Positions 1-6,102 of a DNA stretch of 12,069 nt are shown one piece after another. Source of the DNA: JBBQTU01 sp038213005 (GTDB lineage Bacteria > Planctomycetota > Phycisphaerae > Tepidisphaerales > Tepidisphaeraceae); the NCBI GenBank assembly GCA_038213005.1, contig JBBQTU010000134.1, positions 1 to 12,069 of the forward strand, read 5' to 3'. Position 1 is the stretch's first letter; each line of letters opens with the position of its first letter. The notes beneath the pieces were generated by a model that made no database searches, was not told the DNA's origin, and saw nothing but the letters and a program-made list of their open reading frames with translations. A program made the position numbers and the translations under genes.

Positions 1-87
1 GCCCTGATCCCGCACCCACAGGCTGCCCCACGGGTACTCTTGCGCCGCTGCCACGGCCTTGGCCGTCAGCGGGTTGCGCTCGACATG
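1..87 (-). pseudogene. REP-associated tyrosine transposase (RAYT, Y1_Tnp-like), C-terminal remnant
   Basis: Reading the minus strand from 87 to 1 gives HVERNPLTAKAVAA followed by QEYPWGSLWVRDQG. This matches the C-terminal signature of RAYT/IS200-like REP-associated transposases, in which a (Y)VERNPLRA..V block is followed by a W.WSS motif. The family acts on REP palindromes as a single-strand transposase. The residues that should precede this block (GRFKSF-type and YVERN-flanking sequence) are absent: upstream codons are unrelated and reach an in-frame TAA at 115-117. The gene therefore appears truncated at its 5' end, and its 3' end lies outside the window. The REP-like palindrome just upstream (115-143) fits a decayed RAYT/REP unit. 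The family call is fairly sure from the motif; the pseudogene call is an inference because only 29 codons are visible. Confidence 0.6.
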
Positions 88-114
88 AGGAAGGGAAAAC
101 GGGCCTGGGATCGA

Positions 115-143
115 TTAGCCCGCTTGGAAGCGGTTAGCCGGGC
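115..143. repeat. REP-like palindrome beside the RAYT remnant
   Basis: CCGCTT (120-125) and AAGCGG (128-133) form a near-perfect palindrome. It is bracketed by a direct repeat TTAGCC (115-120 and 134-139), and GCCCG (118-122) can alternatively pair with CGGGC (139-143). Compact GC-rich hairpins like this next to a RAYT gene are the usual arrangement of REP elements. Other genomic copies cannot be tested from this window. Confidence 0.45.
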
Positions 144-261
144 GTAGAGCCGCTCGCCGCGTTATCAGGAGCACGGCCGCCAGGGTGAGCATCCGCGTGC
201 ATCGAGCGAGGGGCGATAGGGTGGTGCGACGGTGCGCTCAGCGCACGCCGGATCGCATCCC

Positions 262-352
262 TCTTCTTCGCGTCCGTCTTCGCGTGCTTCGCGTTTTCGC
301 GGTTCATCCGCTTCGTTCGCCGTCTTCTCTGCGGCTCGGCGGCTCTGCGTGA
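262..352. repeat. Low-complexity degenerate repeat (TTCGCG / CTCTGCG units)
   Basis: The plus strand carries several TTCGCG(T/G) units spaced by about 9 bases (267-303), followed by CTCTGCGGC and CTCTGCGTG units (327-350). No open frame here has coding character. Degenerate, roughly 9-bp unit repeats of this flavour are common intergenic sequences in large Planctomycetota and Acidobacteriota genomes. No function is evident. Confidence 0.45.
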
Positions 353-488
353 GTTCGTAGTGATTCGATTCCAATGCGTGGGATCGACCGCCGTGGGAGT
401 CCTGCCATTGTTTGCGCTCCTTGCACAGCAATCTCGCAGAATCTTCTCGGCGCAAGAAGAAATGCAACCGTGAAGGCGCGAACGACTT
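353..488. other. Intergenic stretch, nothing recognised
   Basis: The open frames through this stretch have no recognisable domain, no convincing ribosome binding site and overlap one another in several frames. It simply precedes the promoter-boxA module. Confidence 0.4.
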
Positions 489-499
489 TCAAATCCGAC

Positions 500-528
500 T
501 TGACTCATTCATCCCCCGATCTTATACT
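500..528 (+). promoter_or_regulatory. Strong sigma70-type promoter (copy A)
   Basis: TTGACT (500-505) and TATACT (523-528) are separated by exactly 17 bp, close to the sigma70/SigA consensus. The expected start site is near 535. The minus-strand copy at 8022-7994 keeps the same hexamers and the same 17-bp spacer although the spacer sequence differs, which argues for selection on promoter function. Confidence 0.75.
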
Positions 529-571
529 TATCAATGTCAACCTCAGTGCTAAAGGTTCGCGATGGCTATGG

Positions 572-591
572 TGTTCTTTGAAAAGTGAATA
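572..591 (+). promoter_or_regulatory. boxA antitermination element (copy A)
   Basis: TGTTCTTTGAAAAGTGAATA closely resembles the boxA consensus of bacterial rRNA leaders (TGYTCTTTGAAAA-type in Firmicutes, TGCTCTTTAACAA in Escherichia coli), which binds NusB-S10. It lies about 38 bases after the predicted transcription start, a typical leader position. It is conserved, two bases shorter, in copy B. Confidence 0.6.
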
Positions 592-706
592 AGCCCCAAT
601 ATTTGGCCGGGATTAGCGCCCGGTAGGTCTGATAGGGTCCCTTCGCATAAAAGACCTAACATGTGCGATTGGATCCCGGATCGGTTACGGCCCGGAGTTT
701 GCCCCT

Positions 707-738
707 TCGTCGCTGAGTCGCTGTGTCGCTTCGTCGCT
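707..738. repeat. Four tandem 8-bp units (nnGTCGCT)
   Basis: TCGTCGCT, GAGTCGCT, GTGTCGCT and TCGTCGCT follow one another without gaps. They lie in the untranslated stretch between promoter copy A and fusA. No reading frame or known binding site is associated. Confidence 0.6.
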
Positions 739-989
739 TGTAACTTTCCGATTCGACTTACATGCAATCGCCGCAGCGACACGAAACTTGCGCATCTTGC
801 CCCTGAATTGCGCCTAAGTCATTGTCAACACTGCCCTCCCGACCCCCTCCCCCCACCCCTGAATAACGTGCGCTTCTTGCCCTTCGGCTCGCACGTAAGT
901 CTGTCGAAGATGAACGCGAAATCGGAGGGGGCGCCGCCGGGGCGGAACACACCGGCAGTACTAGTCTGCTCCGCGCTGCCTCCGCGCTC
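739..989. other. Untranslated stretch between copy A and the fusA-proximal promoter
   Basis: No credible gene is seen. The one clear structure is a hairpin with ACGTGCG (866-872) pairing with CGCACGT (890-896) around a 17-nt loop; it is not followed by a T run. If promoter copy A drives fusA, this would be part of an approximately 810-nt 5' leader. Confidence 0.4.
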
Positions 990-1017
990 TTGACGTTGCG
1001 CAATGGACCCTTAAACT
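990..1017 (+). promoter_or_regulatory. Candidate fusA-proximal promoter
   Basis: TTGACG (990-995) and TAAACT (1012-1017) are separated by 16 bp, giving an expected start near 1024. The hairpin-rich leader begins at that point. The -35 matches the consensus at five of six positions and the -10 at four of six. The match is moderate, and transcription has not been tested. Confidence 0.4.
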
Positions 1018-1319
1018 ATCTGCCCCTCTGCCGGGGATAGTCTGGACTCGCCGAAAGGCGGCCGGATGAAAGAAAAAGTCCACGGCAGAACCCGGCTCAA
1101 CAAGGAGTTGCTGCCGTGAAGAATGAGCAAAAGTATAGCTCATGCTGACTGGTGTGAGTCGCCTTGTTTCCCAGGGCGATTGTCACAACCCTGCGTGGTC
1201 GGCATGAGATTTGGATCACGCAGCGGTTAATCCCGGCCAAAATGCTTGGATTGGCAAACGCTGACACAGGGCGATGGCCCTGGCGGCGTTCTTGTTGTAG
1301 CGATACGAGACAACGAACG
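1015..1319 (+). ncRNA. Highly structured 5' leader of fusA (cis-regulatory RNA candidate)
   Basis: Consecutive plus-strand helices can be drawn: CCCC 1023-1026 with GGGG 1033-1036; GGACT 1044-1048 with AGTCC 1077-1081, enclosing CGCC-GAAA-GGCG (1049-1060, a GNRA tetraloop); CACGGCAG 1081-1088 with CTGCCGTG 1111-1118; ATGAGC 1123-1128 with GCTCAT 1138-1143; TCGCC 1159-1163 with GGCGA 1175-1179; a 10-bp stem 1191-1200 with 1214-1223 including one G-U pair; CAGGGC 1267-1272 with GCCCTG 1277-1282; and a bulged stem 1287-1295 with 1310-1319 that ends just before the fusA ribosome binding site. GCCGG (1061-1065) can pair with CCGGC (1092-1096) in the loop of the third helix, a possible pseudoknot. 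I do not recognise an Rfam class; RNase P, tmRNA, SRP RNA and the common riboswitch cores I know do not match. A leader controlling EF-G synthesis is the simplest inference. Confidence 0.45.
1066..1119 (+). CDS. Possible 17-residue leader peptide inside the fusA leader
   Basis: ATG 1066-1068 opens a short frame, MKEKVHGRTRLNKELLP, ending at TGA 1117-1119. The frame spans the whole 1081-1118 hairpin, so translation would melt that helix, an attenuator-like arrangement. The preceding GGCGGCCGG is a poor ribosome binding site, and frames of this length are common by chance. It is recorded because of its position, not as an established gene. Confidence 0.18.
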   Translation: MKEKVHGRTRLNKELLP

Positions 1320-1342
1320 GATCATCTGAAAGGATTCTGGCA

Positions 1343-3481
1343 ATGGCACGCGACCTGACGAAACTCCGCAATATCGGCATCTGCGCCCACATCGACGCGG
1401 GCAAGACCACGGTGTCGGAGCGCGTTCTGTACTACACGGGCAAGACACACAAGATCGGCGAAGTGCACGAAGGCACCGCCGTGATGGACTTCCTGGAAGA
1501 GGAGCAGGCACGCGGCATCACGATTCAGTCGGCCGCCACGACCTGCCCCTGGCGCGACTACATCATCAACCTGATCGACACCCCCGGACACGTGGACTTC
1601 ACCGCCGAGGTGGAACGCTCCATGCGCGTCCTCGACGGCGCCGTGGCGGTGTTTGACGGCAAGGAAGGCGTGGAAGCGCAGTCCGAGACCGTCTGGCGTC
1701 AGGCGACCAAGTACAACGTTCCCCGCCTCTGCTTCATCAACAAGATGGACAAGATCGGCGCGGACTTCGAGTTCAGCTTCAACAGCATCCGCGAGCGCCT
1801 GGGCGCCCCGGCCGTGGCTGTGCAGCTCCCCATCGGTCAGAGCCATGACTTCAAGGGCATCATCGACCTGTTCGAGAAGGTCGCCATCTACTACTCGATG
1901 GACGACAAGGACAAGGGCACCAAGTGGGAAGAGCGCCCGCTGACGCCGGAGCAGGCCGAGCGCGTTGAGAAGTGGCGCCACGAGATGATCGAGAAGATCG
2001 CCGAGACCGACGACAAGCTGACCGAGAAATATCTCGGCGGCGAAGAGATCACCAACGAAGAGCTTAAGGCGGCCCTCCGCCGGGCGACCATCAGCTTCAA
2101 GCTTCACCCGGTGTTCGTGGGTTCGGCACTGAAGTACGTCGGCGTTCAGCCTCTGCTGGACGGCGTGGTGGATTACCTCCCCTCGCCGCTGGACATGCCG
2201 CCGCTGAAGGTGCATGACGCCTACGACCCGGACAAGGTGGTCGAGCGTCATCCGTCTCCGACGGAGCCGTTCTGCGCCCTGGTGTTCAAGATCGTGAACG
2301 ACCAGCACGGCGACCTGACCTATATCCGCATCTATTCCGGCCGGCTCGAGCGCGGCAGCCGTGTGCTGAACACCAATCGCGACAAGAAGGAAAACGTCAG
2401 CCGTCTGTTCCAGATGCACGCGCAGGACCGCCTGCCCATGGACGTGGCTGAAGTCGGTGACATCGTCGCCTGTATCGGCATCAAGGAAGCTTTGACCGGC
2501 GACACGCTGTGCGACATGGAGAACCCTGTCCTGCTCGAGAAGCCCACGTTCCCCGAGCCGGTTATCTCGATGTCGATCGAGCCCAAAAGTGCGGCCGACA
2601 AGCAGAAGCTGGGCGAGGCCCTCACGACCCTGCGTCGCGAAGACCCTACGTTCCACGCCAAGTACGATGAAGAGACCGGCCAGACCATTATCGCCGGCAT
2701 GGGCGAGTTGCACCTTGAGATTCTTCGCAACAAGCTCGTTCGCGACATGAAGGTTGACGTGCTGGTCGGCCGGCCCAAGGTTGCCTACAAGGAAACCATC
2801 ATAGGCCCGGCACGCGACGTTCGCGGCAAGCACGTGAAGCAGTCGGGTGGTCGCGGCCAGTTCGGCGACTGCACGATCGATATCGAGCCGTTCGATGCCA
2901 TCGATCACGCCACGGGCCTGCCGATGACGCCCGAAGTGCTTAAGAAGCTCGGCTGGGCGGACGGCATCGCCTTTGAGAACAAGGTGTTTGGCGGCACGAT
3001 TCCCAAGGAATACATCCCGTCGGTGGAGTACGGCGCCCGCATGGCCGCCAAGACCGGCGTGCTGGCGGGTTACCCGCTGGTGAACGTCAAGATCATCCTG
3101 ACCGATGGTTCGTACCACGCGGTCGACAGTTCGCAGATTGCCTTCGAACTCGCCGGCGGCATTGCGATGAAGGACGCCTGCCATAAGGCCGGCATCGCCA
3201 TCCTCGAGCCGATCATGAAGGTTGTCGTGACGACCCCCGACGACTTCGTCGGCAACGTCACGGGCGACCTGAATCGCCGCCGCGGCGTCATCGTCAACAG
3301 CGATCAGCGTGGTAACACGCGTATCGTTGAAGCCGAAGTTCCGCTGTCGGAGATGTTCGGCTACACGACCGAGCTGCGGTCGATGTCGACCGGCCGGGCC
3401 AGCAGCGTCATGGAACCGCTGAAGTACGCCGCGGTCCCCAATAACATCAAGACCCAGATCCTCGAGGATGAGGCCCGATAA
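1343..3481 (+). CDS. fusA: Translation elongation factor G
   Basis: This is the GTPase that moves tRNA and mRNA through the ribosome after peptide transfer. All GTP-binding motifs are present: P-loop AHIDAGKTT (15-23), switch I region MDFLEEEQARGITIQSAATT (48-67), DTPGHVDF (79-86), NKMD (133-136) and a G5-type GSALKYVGVQ near 260. Domain IV carries KQSGGRGQFGDC near residue 500 and the tip loop DGSYHAVDSS with the conserved His at 592. At 712 residues it is full length. The start is supported by AAAGGA at 1329-1334, 8 nt before ATG. HEGTAVMDFL and RGITIQSAAT resemble mitochondrial EF-G1 and the related spirochaete/planctomycete/deltaproteobacterial (spd) EF-G1 group rather than the E. coli form. 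It stands alone, not beside rpsL, rpsG or tuf, and has a terminator immediately after it, so it is probably monocistronic. Confidence 0.96.
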   Translation: MARDLTKLRNIGICAHIDAGKTTVSERVLYYTGKTHKIGEVHEGTAVMDFLEEEQARGITIQSAATTCPWRDYIINLIDTPGHVDFTAEVERSMRVLDGAVAVFDGKEGVEAQSETVWRQATKYNVPRLCFINKMDKIGADFEFSFNSIRERLGAPAVAVQLPIGQSHDFKGIIDLFEKVAIYYSMDDKDKGTKWEERPLTPEQAERVEKWRHEMIEKIAETDDKLTEKYLGGEEITNEELKAALRRATISFKLHPVFVGSALKYVGVQPLLDGVVDYLPSPLDMPPLKVHDAYDPDKVVERHPSPTEPFCALVFKIVNDQHGDLTYIRIYSGRLERGSRVLNTNRDKKENVSRLFQMHAQDRLPMDVAEVGDIVACIGIKEALTGDTLCDMENPVLLEKPTFPEPVISMSIEPKSAADKQKLGEALTTLRREDPTFHAKYDEETGQTIIAGMGELHLEILRNKLVRDMKVDVLVGRPKVAYKETIIGPARDVRGKHVKQSGGRGQFGDCTIDIEPFDAIDHATGLPMTPEVLKKLGWADGIAFENKVFGGTIPKEYIPSVEYGARMAAKTGVLAGYPLVNVKIILTDGSYHAVDSSQIAFELAGGIAMKDACHKAGIAILEPIMKVVVTTPDDFVGNVTGDLNRRRGVIVNSDQRGNTRIVEAEVPLSEMFGYTTELRSMSTGRASSVMEPLKYAAVPNNIKTQILEDEAR

Positions 3482-3505
3482 GCTTCGTTCTGTTGGACTG
3501 ACAAT

Positions 3506-3551
3506 CGCCGGGCTCGTGGTCGCAAAGCGGCTGCGAGCCCGGCGGCGTTTT
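3506..3551 (+). terminator. Intrinsic-type terminator after fusA
   Basis: CGCCGGGCTCG (3506-3516) pairs perfectly with CGAGCCCGGCG (3534-3544). The loop contains a further GTCGC-aaa-GCGGC stem, making one long hairpin. A short T run (3548-3551) follows after three bases. It begins 24 bases after the fusA stop codon. Confidence 0.65.
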
Positions 3552-3593
3552 GTGGTTGCGATGCGCCTGTCGGCTCAACGCGTCAGCCGCTCC

Positions 3594-3731
3594 GGGCGTG
3601 CCCGAAAATCGGGGCGACGTGTCCCGTGTCCGTGCCGCTCCGCGTTTGCTGCTTCGAGTTTCCTTAGTTCCTGTGTTGTTTCGTATTTCGTGCTTCGTGT
3701 TTCGTGCTTGCCTGGATTGTCGGGCACACCC
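3594..3731. repeat. MITE-like repeat with 12-bp terminal inverted repeats, copy 1
   Basis: The element starts with GGGCGTGCCCGA (3594-3605) and ends with TCGGGCACACCC (3720-3731), which are inverted repeats with one mismatch. The interior matches the reverse complement of 7687-7809, sharing CCGCTCC(G/C)CGTTTGCTG, TTCGAGTTTCCT.AGTT and TTGTTTCGT. The middle contains a degenerate TTTCGTG(C/T) tandem (3679-3708). It carries no open frame, so it would be non-autonomous. Both copies lie just upstream of a gene start (here the glycosyltransferase at 3852). Similarity between the copies continues beyond the inverted repeats at GTCGGCGTGCG (3745-3755), so the true unit may be larger. Confidence 0.6.
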
Positions 3732-3851
3732 GCGGCTCCCGGGGTCGGCGTGCGAGAATGAAGCCGGCGGGTTAAGCTGTCCGCTCGCCCGATGTTGACG
3801 GTATCCCATCGCGGGCGGGTTGCCTCGGGAAAGTATCTCAAGGAGAAGTGA

Positions 3852-5291
3852 GTGGAAGATCCAGTAGAAGAACGATGTGGCACTCGCTGGCTGTGGGTAG
3901 CTTTGGCGGCTTTCGCGGTGCTGCGGATCGTCTACGGTGGGCTGCGTGAACTGACGCCGGACGAGGCCTATTACTGGGTGTGGACGCGATATCTCGCTGC
4001 CTGCTACCTGGATCACCCGCCGATGGTGGCGGTTGTCATCTGGTTGTCGACCTCGCTTTTCGGAACCTCCGAACTCACGGTGCGTCTGCCGGCGGCGCTG
4101 CTGAGTGTCGCTACGATCGCGGTGACACTGCGTCTTGCGTGGATCGTCAGTCGCAACCGGCGGGTGATGCTGTTGGCGGGGATCATTCTGCTGTGCAGTC
4201 CGATGATGTCGGTCCTGGGAACGATCATCACGCCGGACTCCCCGGCGACTTTCTTCAGCGTCTGCACCTTGTGGGCCGCCGTCAGTGCGGTGCGGAACCC
4301 GCAGACTGCGTGGTGGCGATGGCCGACGTTCGGGCTGCTCGCCGGCCTGGCGATGACCTCAAAATACACCACCGTCCTGGTTCCAGGAGCGGTGGTCCTG
4401 ATGCTGCTTACATCGGCCAGTGGGCGAAGGCATCTCACCCGGCCGTGGATATGGCTGTCATCGCTGACGGCCGCCATCAGCTTCTCGCCGGTCATCTGGT
4501 GGAACGCGACCCACCAGTGGCAGTCCTTCGCATTCCAGCTCGCCCATGGCTCGCGGGATACCGGCACCGCGGCGATGGCGAACGTGGCGGAATATATTGG
4601 CGGCCAGGCGGCCGTCTGGACCCCGATTCTCTTTGTCCTGTCGATGATCGTGCTGGTGCGATGCTGGCGACGGCTGCGCCAGTTGCCCGACGATCAGCGG
4701 CTGCTGCTGGGCTGCTCAACACTGATCCTGGTCTTCTTCGGCCTCACCTCCCTTCAGCATCCGGCCGAGGCCAACTGGCCGGTCTTCGCCTATCTGCCCC
4801 TGACGATCCTGCTGGCGATCTGGGGCGCGTCGGCGACCGACCTTCGGAAGATGCGATGGCTGCGGGCCGGCGTGGCCGTGGCGGCAGTGTGCACCATCGT
4901 GCTCCACGTGCCGGAACTGGTCTTCCTGAGCGGGAAGGGCGTAGCCCGCATGGACGACATGTTCGGCTGGCAGGAACTGGCGAAGAAAGTCGATGCCGTC
5001 CGTGGCGACAGCGTGGTCGTCTGCAATCGCTATGGCGATGCGGCCGAGTTGTCCTTCTACATGGCCGGCCGGCCGATGGCGTGGTGTGTCAACTACGATA
5101 AGGGGCGAGCCAGCGCGTTTGAGTCCTTTGAAGGCTATCCGGACCTCACCCGAGTCCCCAGCGTGCTGGCAGTCAGCAAGGTGCCCGGTCAGATGGACGA
5201 ATACTTCCCCAACCACACGGCCGAAACAGCGGAGGTCAAGTGGGGTGCCCGCGTCCTGCGCAAGCGATACCTGATCTCAGCCAGCCGGTGA
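3852..5291 (+). CDS. GT39/ArnT-like polyprenyl-phosphate-dependent glycosyltransferase, integral membrane
   Basis: The protein has 479 residues with about ten or eleven hydrophobic segments spread from residue 12 to about 355 and a soluble C-terminal part from about 365. The first extracytoplasmic loop carries TPDEAYYW (35-42, with the family's catalytic-type Asp-Glu) and YLDHPPM (52-58), followed by FGTSELTVRLPAAL (70-83). These are hallmarks of the PMT/ArnT family, which transfers sugars from polyprenyl-phosphate carriers to lipid or protein acceptors on the outer face of the inner membrane. Sugar and acceptor cannot be told from sequence. Translation starts at GTG 3852, supported by AAGGAG at 3840-3845 six bases upstream. 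The MITE-like repeat lies 120 bp upstream. It converges with the pterin synthase gene and has no neighbours in the same direction, so no operon partner helps define its role. Confidence 0.9.
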   Translation: MEDPVEERCGTRWLWVALAAFAVLRIVYGGLRELTPDEAYYWVWTRYLAACYLDHPPMVAVVIWLSTSLFGTSELTVRLPAALLSVATIAVTLRLAWIVSRNRRVMLLAGIILLCSPMMSVLGTIITPDSPATFFSVCTLWAAVSAVRNPQTAWWRWPTFGLLAGLAMTSKYTTVLVPGAVVLMLLTSASGRRHLTRPWIWLSSLTAAISFSPVIWWNATHQWQSFAFQLAHGSRDTGTAAMANVAEYIGGQAAVWTPILFVLSMIVLVRCWRRLRQLPDDQRLLLGCSTLILVFFGLTSLQHPAEANWPVFAYLPLTILLAIWGASATDLRKMRWLRAGVAVAAVCTIVLHVPELVFLSGKGVARMDDMFGWQELAKKVDAVRGDSVVVCNRYGDAAELSFYMAGRPMAWCVNYDKGRASAFESFEGYPDLTRVPSVLAVSKVPGQMDEYFPNHTAETAEVKWGARVLRKRYLISASR

Positions 5292-5311
5292 GCAGTCAGG
5301 CACCGCACTGC
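5292..5311. terminator. Small hairpin between convergent genes
   Basis: Only 21 bp separate the glycosyltransferase stop from the pterin synthase stop. GCAGT (5292-5296) pairs with ACTGC (5307-5311). The stem is short and there is no T run in either direction, so a bidirectional terminator is only a possibility. Confidence 0.2.
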
Positions 5312-5312
5312 C

Positions 5313-6095
5313 TTACTCGCTGTACTGGGCCGACGTCTTGGGGGTTTCCCACACCTTGACGGCCGCGAGATGCAGGCCCAACGCCTCGAACTCCGTCTTG
5401 AGCAGCCCGTAGATAACCCTGGCGATGTTCTCGACTGTGGGGATGGTGTCCTTGAACTCCTCCGTCTGGAGATTCAGGTGCTTGTGGTCAAATCGCTCCA
5501 GCACCTTGTCGTGAACGATGCGCTCAAACGCGGCCGCGTCGATCACCCGGCCGCTGTCGTCCACCGGGCCGCGTAAGGTGACTTCCACTTCGTAGTTGTG
5601 TCCGTGTCCCAGCGGGTTGTTGCACTTGCCGAATAGCTCGCGATTGGCCTGGTCCGAGAGTTCCGGGTTGTGCAGGCGATGACTGGCCGAGAACTCAAAA
5701 TGCTGGCTGAGACGGACCATCGGTAGCTCCTGGGTTACTGCCTCGAAGGCAAGAAACGGGTTGCCGCTCAAGCGGATGGAAATAAGGGTGCAGTCGTCCC
5801 ACCCGCTGGCAAGACGATGGGCCATCGCCGTCACCGCGCGGCAGCCGGTGAAGGTGCCGGTGCGGATCATCTCGGTGAGCATCGGCGCGGCAGCGTCGCG
5901 CACCCGCTGGTCGATCTTGCGTATGTTGACCAGATACTGGCTTTGGGGATCCAAGTTGCCGGCGACGGTCAGTTGCAACGCGAAGTAATAACCAGTGCCA
6001 TTGCAGGGATTCCCCGAATGCCCGGTGATGACCGCGGGCAATTCCGCTGCCAGCGGATCAATAGTGAATCGGACTTCACGGCACAGTTTAAGCAT
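5313..6095 (-). CDS. Tandem-domain 6-pyruvoyl-tetrahydropterin synthase / QueD-family protein
   Basis: From ATG 6095 the protein has 260 residues, about twice a single PTPS/QueD domain. The C-terminal half (about 128-260) is a complete domain: FSASHRL (zinc His139), FGKCNNPLGHGHNY (catalytic Cys158; zinc His164 and His166), FDHKHLN (Asp203-His204) and WETPKT (substrate-binding Glu250). It resembles the eukaryotic-type PTPS more than E. coli QueD. It acts on dihydroneopterin triphosphate, giving 6-pyruvoyl- or 6-carboxy-tetrahydropterin (tetrahydrobiopterin or queuosine/deazapurine pathways). The N-terminal half (1-127) looks like a degenerate second domain: REVRFTI and YYFALQLTVAGNLDPQ align with FEFSASH and HNYEVEVTLRGPVDD, but the zinc histidines are missing. 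No queE, queC or folE neighbour is present, so the exact pathway is open. A longer frame continues upstream without a ribosome binding site; ATG 6095 fits a -10 box placed for a leaderless mRNA. Confidence 0.82.
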   Translation of the reverse strand: MLKLCREVRFTIDPLAAELPAVITGHSGNPCNGTGYYFALQLTVAGNLDPQSQYLVNIRKIDQRVRDAAAPMLTEMIRTGTFTGCRAVTAMAHRLASGWDDCTLISIRLSGNPFLAFEAVTQELPMVRLSQHFEFSASHRLHNPELSDQANRELFGKCNNPLGHGHNYEVEVTLRGPVDDSGRVIDAAAFERIVHDKVLERFDHKHLNLQTEEFKDTIPTVENIARVIYGLLKTEFEALGLHLAAVKVWETPKTSAQYSE

Positions 6096-6102
6096 ACCCG
6101 TG

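Larger units (their letters stand above)
489..670 (+). promoter_or_regulatory. Promoter-boxA leader module, copy A (homologous to 8033-7854)
   Basis: This 182-bp block matches, in inverted orientation, the block at 8033-7854. Shared parts keep almost identical spacing: the upstream stretch TCAAAT(C/T)CGACTTGAC, a -35/-10 promoter, a short hairpin (AACCT 539-543 with AGGTT 553-557), boxA (572-591), AGGT at 625, and a 3' block CCTAACAYGTGYGAT (655-669). Sequence between these anchors has diverged. The order promoter, boxB-like hairpin, boxA is that of rRNA operon leaders that load NusB/S10 antitermination complexes. No rRNA follows; the next gene downstream is fusA at 1343. Alternative readings are a small RNA gene present in several copies or a displaced rrn leader. 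The pairwise homology is seen directly; the function is inferred. Confidence 0.65.

Noticed and set aside
489..670. 6S RNA
   Set aside because: Length is suitable, but I could not find the closing stem and central bubble pairing; boxA and the rrn-like order explain the conservation better. Not fully excluded.
707..738. CRISPR array
   Set aside because: Units are 8 bp and contiguous, with no spacers and no cas genes.
661..993. Possible small gene of 110 codons upstream of fusA
   Set aside because: Composition is driven by repeats and C-rich tracts, no ribosome binding site is seen, and competing frames cover the same stretch.
1015..1160. RNase P RNA, tmRNA, SRP RNA or a SAM/glycine riboswitch
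   Set aside because: Short look-alike strings occur (for example GGATGAAAG and GCCGAAAGGC), but the conserved cores of these RNAs are absent.
1322..3184. A 620-codon minus-strand frame opposite fusA
   Set aside because: It is the antisense shadow of a GC-rich gene; the plus strand encodes a complete EF-G with all motifs, and the minus-strand product has no recognisable domain.
3980..5101. A 373-codon plus-strand frame inside the glycosyltransferase gene
   Set aside because: It is an out-of-frame shadow; the main frame carries the GT39 motifs and membrane helices.
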